Source: Azotobacter vinelandii CA
GTDB lineage: Bacteria > Pseudomonadota > Gammaproteobacteria > Pseudomonadales > Pseudomonadaceae
Direction: 5' to 3'
DNA: 64,000 nt
Assembly: GCF_000380335.1 (NCBI RefSeq)
Contig: NC_021149.1
Coordinates: 2,966,501-3,030,500 of the forward strand
How positions within the stretch are numbered: the first letter of the stretch is position 1; every line of letters starts with the position of its first letter. The translations under genes and the position numbers were made by a program. The notes below the pieces were generated by a model that saw nothing but the letters and a program-made list of their open reading frames with translations, searched no databases and had not been told where the DNA came from. This document shows positions 58,922 to 64,000 of the stretch, one piece after another.

Positions 58922-59077
58922 GGCGATCCTTTTGGCGATCAACGGGTTGATTGCGGGATCTTAACCAAGGCCGTCCGCCCGGTCAGCAGGATCGAAGCTG
59001 CCGGCCGGCGAATCGGCGCCCTCTCGCCAAGGGAAGAGGAAAGAAAGCCGTGCTGCCGCCCGTCCCGGCAGGCGATT

Positions 59078-60025
59078 TCAGCCGAGCGCCGTGTCGAGAA
59101 ACATCATCACCGCGAAACCGGCCATCAGGCCCAGCGTCGCCGGTGTCTGGTGGCCGTTGCGATGGCTCTCCGGAATGATCTCGTGGGAGACCACGAAGAC
59201 CATGGCGCCGGCGGCCAGGCCCATGCCTATCGGATAGGCCAGGGCGAAGCCGCTGGAGATGCCGACGCCGACCAGCGCGCCGAGCGGCTCCATGAGGCCG
59301 CTGGCCATGGCCATCAGCAGCGAACCGCTCATGGGCATCCCGATGGCGCGCAGGGCCATGGCCACGGCCAGGCCTTCCGGGATGTCCTGGATGGCGATGG
59401 CGCTGGCCAGCGGAATGCCCACGCCGAGGTCGCCGCCGGCGAAGCCGACGCCGATGGCCATGCCCTCCGGCAGGTTGTGCAGGGTGATGGCCAGCACGAA
59501 CAGCCAGATCCGGCCGATGCGCTCGCTGTCCGGCCCGCAGGGGCCGGTGGTGGCATGCGAATGCGGGGTGAAACGGTCGAGCCCGAGCATCAGCAGTACC
59601 CCCAGCATCAGTCCGAAGACCACGCAGGCGGCGGCCTGCGGGCCGCTACCGGTGATCGTCCTGGCTGCCTCCAGGCCGGGCAGGATCAGCGAGAAGGAAC
59701 TGGCGGCGAGCATCATGCCGGCGCCGAAGCCGAGCATGATGTCCTGGATGCGCACGCTGATCCGCCGCAGGGCGACGGCCGCCAGGGCGCCGAGAGCGGT
59801 AGCGGCGAAACCGGCCCCGCCGCCGTACAGCGCATGGCGCAGGTTGTCCGGCTGGGTGTCGGTGAAGGCGTTGTACAGGCTGCTGACGAGCAGCGCCAGC
59901 ACGGCCAGCAGGGAAAGCGCCAGGCCGGTGGTGACCGCCGGGCTGGCTTCGGCCTGGGCCAGCAGGGCGGCACGGAAGCTCGGGGCCGAGGTGACCTGGG
60001 GAGTGCTGCTCATACCGTCGCTCAT
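59078..60025 (-). CDS. ZIP-family divalent metal transporter (GufA-like)
   Basis: A 315-aa inner-membrane ZIP protein. The metal-binding TM4/TM5 motifs are ITLHNLPEGMAIGVGFA and AIQDIPEGLAVAMAL. A His-containing loop FTPHSHATTGP lies between TM3 and TM4, and HEIIPESHRNGH near the end. It imports Zn2+ or related metals. The ATG at 60025 is favoured because GGAG lies eight bases upstream; ATGs at 60031 and 60013 are alternatives. No Zur-like box was seen before it. Confidence 0.87.
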   Translation of the reverse strand: MSDGMSSTPQVTSAPSFRAALLAQAEASPAVTTGLALSLLAVLALLVSSLYNAFTDTQPDNLRHALYGGGAGFAATALGALAAVALRRISVRIQDIMLGFGAGMMLAASSFSLILPGLEAARTITGSGPQAAACVVFGLMLGVLLMLGLDRFTPHSHATTGPCGPDSERIGRIWLFVLAITLHNLPEGMAIGVGFAGGDLGVGIPLASAIAIQDIPEGLAVAMALRAIGMPMSGSLLMAMASGLMEPLGALVGVGISSGFALAYPIGMGLAAGAMVFVVSHEIIPESHRNGHQTPATLGLMAGFAVMMFLDTALG

Positions 60026-60217
60026 GGTCATGACTCCGCGGATTGGCGACCGGGAAGAGGATTTTCCGCTACCCGCTCCTTTCGACCGCGGGAAACGGAC
60101 AGTCGTGCCCTTTTCCGCCCCCGCGGCTGCAATGCATCTCGAAGAACATAACCCGTGCTCTCCTCCCTGTCGCTCCGGCTGCCGCTCGGCGGCGCCAGGT
60201 GGTAGCATCCGCGCCCC

Positions 60218-61252
60218 ATGAAAATCGCCGACTTCCACCAGCGCCTCGCCGACCTCGGCGCCAAATCCCCGCATATCGGACGGATCGACCGTGCCTGGCT
60301 GCACGGCTGGCCGCTGGATACCGGCACACGCCAGCAGCAGGCCCGGGACTTCCTGCCGCTCGGCGTGCGCGAGGCCATGCCCGAACTGCACGCGACGGTC
60401 GCCGGCCTCGCGCGGCTGCGCTCCGAGCACCCGGCGGCCGACGGCTCGGCGCGCCTGCTGGTCGAGCTGGGCGACGGGCAGATGGTCGAGAGCGTGCTGC
60501 TGCCGCGCGACGGACTCTGCGTGTCGAGCCAGGTCGGCTGCGCCGTGGGCTGCGTGTTCTGCATGACCGGCAGGAGCGGCCTGCTGCGCCAGCTCGGCAG
60601 CGCCGAGATCGTCGCCCAGGTGGCGCTGGCCCGCCGCTTCCGCCCGGTGAAGAAAGTAGTGTTCATGGGCATGGGCGAGCCGGCGCACAACCTCGACAAT
60701 GTACTGGAAGCCATCGATCTGCTCGGCACCGCCGGCGGCATCGGCCACAAGAACCTGGTGTTCTCCACGGTGGGCGATCCGCGGGTCTTCGAGCGCCTGC
60801 CGCAAGGGCGGGTCAAGCCGGCGCTGGCCCTGTCCCTGCACAGCAGCGACGCCGGCCTGCGCCGGCGGCTGCTGCCGCACGCCCCGCGCCTCGATCCGCA
60901 GGAACTGGTCGAACTGGCCGAGGCCTACGCACGACGGACCGGCTACCCGATCCAGTACCAGTGGACACTGCTCGAAGGCATCAACGACAGCCTGGAGGAA
61001 ATGGACGGCATCCTGCGCCTGCTCAGGGGCAAGTACGCGGTGATGAACCTGATCCCCTACAACAGCCTGGAAGCCGACGATTACCGGCGCCCCGACGGCG
61101 AACGGATCGTCGGGCTGGTGCGCTACCTGCACGGACGCGGCGTGCTGACCAAGGTGCGCAATTCGGCGGGCCAGGACATCGACGGCGGCTGCGGACAATT
61201 GCGCGCGCGAGCCATGCAACCGGCCAGGAGCCGGCCGTCGCGCATGCGCTGA
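60218..61252 (+). CDS. RlmN-family radical SAM RNA methyltransferase paralogue
   Basis: A 344-aa radical SAM enzyme. The Fe-S cluster motif CAVGCVFC follows the methyl-carrying Cys region LCVSSQVG, and the second catalytic Cys is in DIDGGCGQLRARA; both match RlmN. Others are VVFMGMGEPAHNLDNVLEAI and LALSLHSSDAGLRRRLLPH. RlmN makes 2-methyladenosine in 23S rRNA and tRNA. This copy is shorter and more divergent than housekeeping RlmN, which normally sits beside ndk-pilF, so it is taken as a second paralogue. Confidence 0.82.
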   Translation: MKIADFHQRLADLGAKSPHIGRIDRAWLHGWPLDTGTRQQQARDFLPLGVREAMPELHATVAGLARLRSEHPAADGSARLLVELGDGQMVESVLLPRDGLCVSSQVGCAVGCVFCMTGRSGLLRQLGSAEIVAQVALARRFRPVKKVVFMGMGEPAHNLDNVLEAIDLLGTAGGIGHKNLVFSTVGDPRVFERLPQGRVKPALALSLHSSDAGLRRRLLPHAPRLDPQELVELAEAYARRTGYPIQYQWTLLEGINDSLEEMDGILRLLRGKYAVMNLIPYNSLEADDYRRPDGERIVGLVRYLHGRGVLTKVRNSAGQDIDGGCGQLRARAMQPARSRPSRMR

Positions 61253-61344
61253 AGCGCCACGACCCGCCATCCCCGCCGTGCCTGGACAGCCGCGCCGGGC
61301 CGTCGATACTGTCGACGAGATCGGCCATCGTTCCGGAGTCCGTC

Positions 61345-61752
61345 ATGTTCCGCATTCTCGGAATCGACCACCTGGTGCTGCGCGTCGTCGACCTGGAGAA
61401 GATGCTGCGCTTCTACTGCGAAGTCCTGGGTTGCAGCGTCGAACGCCGCCAGGACGAACTCGGCCTGGTCCAGTTGCGCGCCGGAAGCGCCCTGATCGAC
61501 CTGGTTCCCGTCACCGGCAGGCTGGGCAGCGCCGGCGGCGCCGCGCCCGGCAGGGAAGGACGCAACCTCGACCATTTCTGTCTGCGCATCGAGCCGTTCG
61601 ACGAGACACGGATCCGCCGGCGCCTGGCCGAGCACGGTATCGAGGCCGCTGCCGTGGAATCGCGCTACGGCGCCGAAGGCAGCGGCCCTTCCCTCTACAT
61701 CACCGACCCGGAAGGTACGCTCGTCGAACTCAAGGGACCGGCGCTGACCTGA
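61345..61752 (+). CDS. VOC-superfamily (glyoxalase-like) protein
   Basis: A 135-aa single VOC domain. Strands IDHLVLRVVDLEKMLRFYCE, LVQLRAGSALIDLVP, DHFCLRIEPFD and a terminal SLYITDPEGTLVELKGP carry the usual His...Glu metal ligands (IDHL, LVEL). Similar proteins are annotated as glyoxalase or bleomycin-resistance-like. Substrate unknown. It starts at ATG 61345, 92 bp after the RlmN paralogue. Confidence 0.85.
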   Translation: MFRILGIDHLVLRVVDLEKMLRFYCEVLGCSVERRQDELGLVQLRAGSALIDLVPVTGRLGSAGGAAPGREGRNLDHFCLRIEPFDETRIRRRLAEHGIEAAAVESRYGAEGSGPSLYITDPEGTLVELKGPALT

Positions 61753-62218
61753 CCCCCATGGCGAGCAACGCGCCCCGGCACGGGACCGGCGGAAGCAGAC
61801 CCGATCCCGTACGTCGAAAATAACTAAAACAAATAATAATATTATTTTTTATAATTTCTCTTGCGGTAATTAGCCAATTTACTCTCCCCGGACAGACGCT
61901 CGCTTGCCCCCATGGTTCTCGAATGTCTGAAGCTGGTTCGTCCGCATGGCGAACCAACGGAGCCGTACCCTGCCAAGGATCAACTCCTGAACATGTTCGA
62001 AAGACCGTTTTCGACAGGAGATGTGGATGCACATGTCGACTTGTGTGCAGGCTTTTCCATCCGCCTCGCCCACCTGCGGTCGGGCGACCAGCGCCCGGGC
62101 CAGCGGACCCGCCCGGACGCGGAGAGCGCACGCCGCCTCCCTTGAGGCCGATAGCCGCCGGTGGGTCCGGCCGGAACGGGGCAGTCCTCGCCCCGACCGC
62201 AACCCTTTGCTTGCCAGC
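61753..62218. other. AT-rich intergenic region left of the IS
   Basis: About 470 bp. The stretch 61818-61858 is almost pure A/T (AATAATAATATTATTTTTTA), unlike anything else in the window; the rest is ordinary GC. No gene with motif support, though an open frame crosses on the + strand. It may be a promoter/UP region separated from its gene by the IS. Confidence 0.4.
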
Positions 62219-62220
62219 TA

Positions 62221-63269
62221 GAGCATTTTTACCTTATCCCGATTCATATCCGGCGGCCTCGAAGTAGTGCCTGCAGTCCTGTGCAGAGAACTGCGCAATC
62301 GCCTCGCCAATGCTCTGCCACAGCTGCGGCACGGTCCGCGCCGCCGCCTTTCTCAGCAGTGCCTTGAGCTTGGAGAAGGCCATCTCGATCGGGTTCAGGT
62401 CGGGGCTATAGGGTGGCAAGTAGCGCAGTGTGGCTCCTGCGCCTTCGATGGCCTGGCGTACCCCCGCCACCTTGTGGGCCGGCAGGTTGTCCATCACCAC
62501 GATATCGCCGGGCGTCAGCGGGTACCAGAACCTGCCCGACATAGGCCAGGAAGACCGGGCCGTTCATGGCGCCATCGAGCACCAGCGGCGCGCTCAGGCC
62601 ATCCAGCCGCAGGCCGGCGGTAAAGGTCGTGGTTTTCCAGTGGCCGTGGGGGATCGCGGCCCGGCAGCGCTCGCCGCGAGGGGCCCAGCCCCGCAGGCGG
62701 GCCAGGTTCGTCGCGGCGGCGGTTTCGTCGACGAAGATCAGCTTGCGCCAATCGAAACCGGACTGCTCCTCGATCCATCCCTGTCGGGCGGCCTGGACGT
62801 CCGGCCGTTGCTGCTCGGCTGCATGCGCGGTCTTTTTTTGAACGTCATGGCGTGCCGGTCGAGAAACGTCCACACCGTCGCCAGGCTGACACGGACGCCA
62901 CGCTCCCGTTCGAGGGTCGCGGCGAGTTCGGCCAGCGTCAGGTCGGGGGTCTGCTCGAGCAGGCCGAGCAGGTAGTCCGCATGGGGATCGAGCCGCAAGC
63001 CCCGGGGCTTGCCCTGTCGGCGGGCGACGAGTTCCCCGCCTTCCCGGAAGCGCCGTACCCAGACGATCGCTGTTGCCGTCCCGACGTCGAATCGCTCGGC
63101 GGCCTGCCGAGCCGACAGCCCACCCATGGCCGCGTCGACGACGCGCCGGCGAAGATCCGCACTGTATGCCCGAGCCATTCCGATCCCCTTGTCCGAGCGG
63201 GAGAGGAGAACCGAAATGACCAGGAAGAGCAACCCCTGCTTGTCGAATTCGTGTTTTCAAAAAATGCTC
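62221..63269 (-). mobile_element. IS630-family insertion sequence
   Basis: A 1049-bp element with terminal inverted repeats GAGCATTTTT and AAAAATGCTC, flanked by the TA target duplication at 62219-62220 and 63270-63271. It carries one transposase on the minus strand, in three frames. No recognisable gene is interrupted. Confidence 0.88.
62234..63178 (-). pseudogene. IS630-family transposase, two frame changes
   Basis: From ATG 63178: MARAYSADLRRRVVDAAMGG with a helix-turn-helix (LSARQAAERFDVGTATAIVW). At an A7 run (62833-62839) the reading moves back one base to KKKTAHAAEQQRPDVQAARQ and the first DDE Asp (KLIFVDETAA). After VGQVLVP near 62523 an extra base shifts it again to [17 protein letters not shown] (second Asp) and [19 protein letters not shown] (Glu). 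The A7 change could be programmed slippage; the second is a plain indel that should inactivate the enzyme. Confidence 0.85.
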
Positions 63270-63413
63270 TAGCTATCCCGGACTCGGACATCGCACGAGA
63301 CCACGCCTTTTCGCGGCCGGACTTCGTGCGTTCACGATGCCCTGTGGCTGTCGACGATGCGGGTCCGCGATTTCCCGAATCCCCATCCGCTAATTACTTC
63401 CTCTTGCGAAGCC

Positions 63414-64000
63414 ATGCCCATGAACAATCATCGATCCGCCCATACAAGAAAGGCTCTGCTTCCTTCCGTTTTGCGCAGCGCGCTTGTCCTGTTGTGTTTC
63501 ACGCCCCTGTTCGCCCACGCCGCGGACGTGGATGCGTCCCGGCTGCCGGAAAGCATCCCCGAAGGTACGCGGTTGGTCTTCGGCGACCAGAACGAGAAGG
63601 TGCAGACGCTGCTGAAAGCCTCGGGCCATGAGGAGAAACTCGGGTTCGAAATCGAATACGCCAACTTCAGGGGCGGGCCGGCGATTCTGGAAGCCTTCCG
63701 GGCCGGCGCCCTGGACATCGCCACGGTCGGCAGCACGCCGCCGATCCAGGCCCAGGTGGCGGGCGAGGACCTGCCCATCGTCGCCGCCGCGCAAAGCAGC
63801 GAGCCGGCCTACGGACTGGCCGTCAGCCCCGGCGCGAAGGTGACCTCGCTCAAGGCGCTGAAAGGCACGAAAATCGCCTACGCCGAAGGCACCGCCCGCC
63901 AACCGTTCGTCCTCAAGGCGCTGCGCGAGGGCGGGCTGGGCAGAAAGGATGTCACGCTGGTTCCATTGCGCGTGGACGATTTCGTCGATGCGCTGCGCAC
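63414..64000 (+). CDS. ABC transporter substrate-binding protein, sulfonate/SsuA type (3' end outside window)
   Basis: First ~195 residues of a periplasmic binding protein. Signal peptide to about AHAAD, then LVFGDQNEKVQTLLKASG, EIEYANFRGGPAILEAFRAG, LDIATVGSTPPIQAQVAGED and LKALKGTKIAYAEGTARQPF. This pattern is characteristic of SsuA/aliphatic-sulfonate binding proteins. ATG 63414 or 63420 are both possible. The rest of the transporter is expected just beyond the window. The IS at 62221-63269 lies about 145 bp upstream and may affect its promoter. Confidence 0.85.
   Translation, partial: MPMNNHRSAHTRKALLPSVLRSALVLLCFTPLFAHAADVDASRLPESIPEGTRLVFGDQNEKVQTLLKASGHEEKLGFEIEYANFRGGPAILEAFRAGALDIATVGSTPPIQAQVAGEDLPIVAAAQSSEPAYGLAVSPGAKVTSLKALKGTKIAYAEGTARQPFVLKALREGGLGRKDVTLVPLRVDDFVDALR

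Noticed and set aside
61912..62267. Open frames crossing the gap left of the IS on the + strand
   Set aside because: They overlap each other in several frames, have no ribosome sites or domains, and some run into the IS end.

Overview
The window is chromosomal DNA from a high-GC gammaproteobacterium of the Pseudomonas/Azotobacter group. The evidence is the gene content (muxABC-type pump, fabA-fabB pair, tamA-tamB, a zinc-paralogue cluster like the one Pseudomonas keeps) and Pseudomonas-type REP palindromes in several intergenic gaps. A stand-alone homologue of the nitrogenase-associated NifO family fits Azotobacter or a diazotrophic Pseudomonas, but the species is an inference. No rRNA, tRNA or CRISPR array was seen.

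Layout. 1-6860: tripartite RND drug pump operon muxA-muxB-muxC (minus strand; muxC runs off the left edge), with an inverted REP pair between muxB and muxC. 7155-9393: a membrane-anchored propeller-like protein and an AGCS amino-acid/sodium symporter. 9567-14986: tamB and tamA with an ATGA overlap. 15061-18159: a GNAT-type acetyltransferase, exonuclease III, and a PstS-like/OmpA-like fusion. 18200-25090: a decayed genomic island. It has an integrase N-terminus, KfrA-like and DUF3363 relaxase remnants and a frameshifted LysR gene. It carries intact cargo: two short-chain dehydrogenases, a zinc-free MDR oxidoreductase, a TetR regulator with paired operators, and an AraC regulator with its own palindromes. 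25388-33969: ppiC, an MFS transporter, an NtrC-type two-component system, a structured 294-bp MITE, sixA, gpsA, and the unsaturated-fatty-acid pair fabA-fabB closed by a terminator.

34029-41689: a compact minus-strand operon for a type II secretion/type IV pilus-like machine (receiver protein, GspE ATPase, PilM/N/O/P-like proteins, secretin, three pseudopilins). Every junction is tight or overlapping. No GspF platform protein or prepilin peptidase is present, so these must be supplied from elsewhere. A sigma-54-like promoter precedes the operon.

42545-47054: a zinc-starvation cluster. It has a QueD-like enzyme, an unknown protein, a gamma carbonic anhydrase, zinc-independent GTP cyclohydrolase FolE2, a Tat-type AmiC-like amidase and a small secreted protein, with Zur-box-like palindromes in two intergenic gaps. 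47272-51534: metH and a YggL protein. 51535-52039: REP-rich spacer. 52040-56732: a three-gene sensory module (solute-binding protein, TorS-like hybrid kinase, receiver-GGDEF cyclase) with overlapping or nearly abutting genes. It is followed by a 139-bp MITE. 56882-61752: cho, a UPF0303 protein, a NifO-like protein, a ZIP metal transporter, an RlmN paralogue and a VOC protein. 62221-63269: an IS630-family element with a disrupted transposase. 63414-64000: the start of a sulfonate-type ABC substrate-binding protein that leaves the window.
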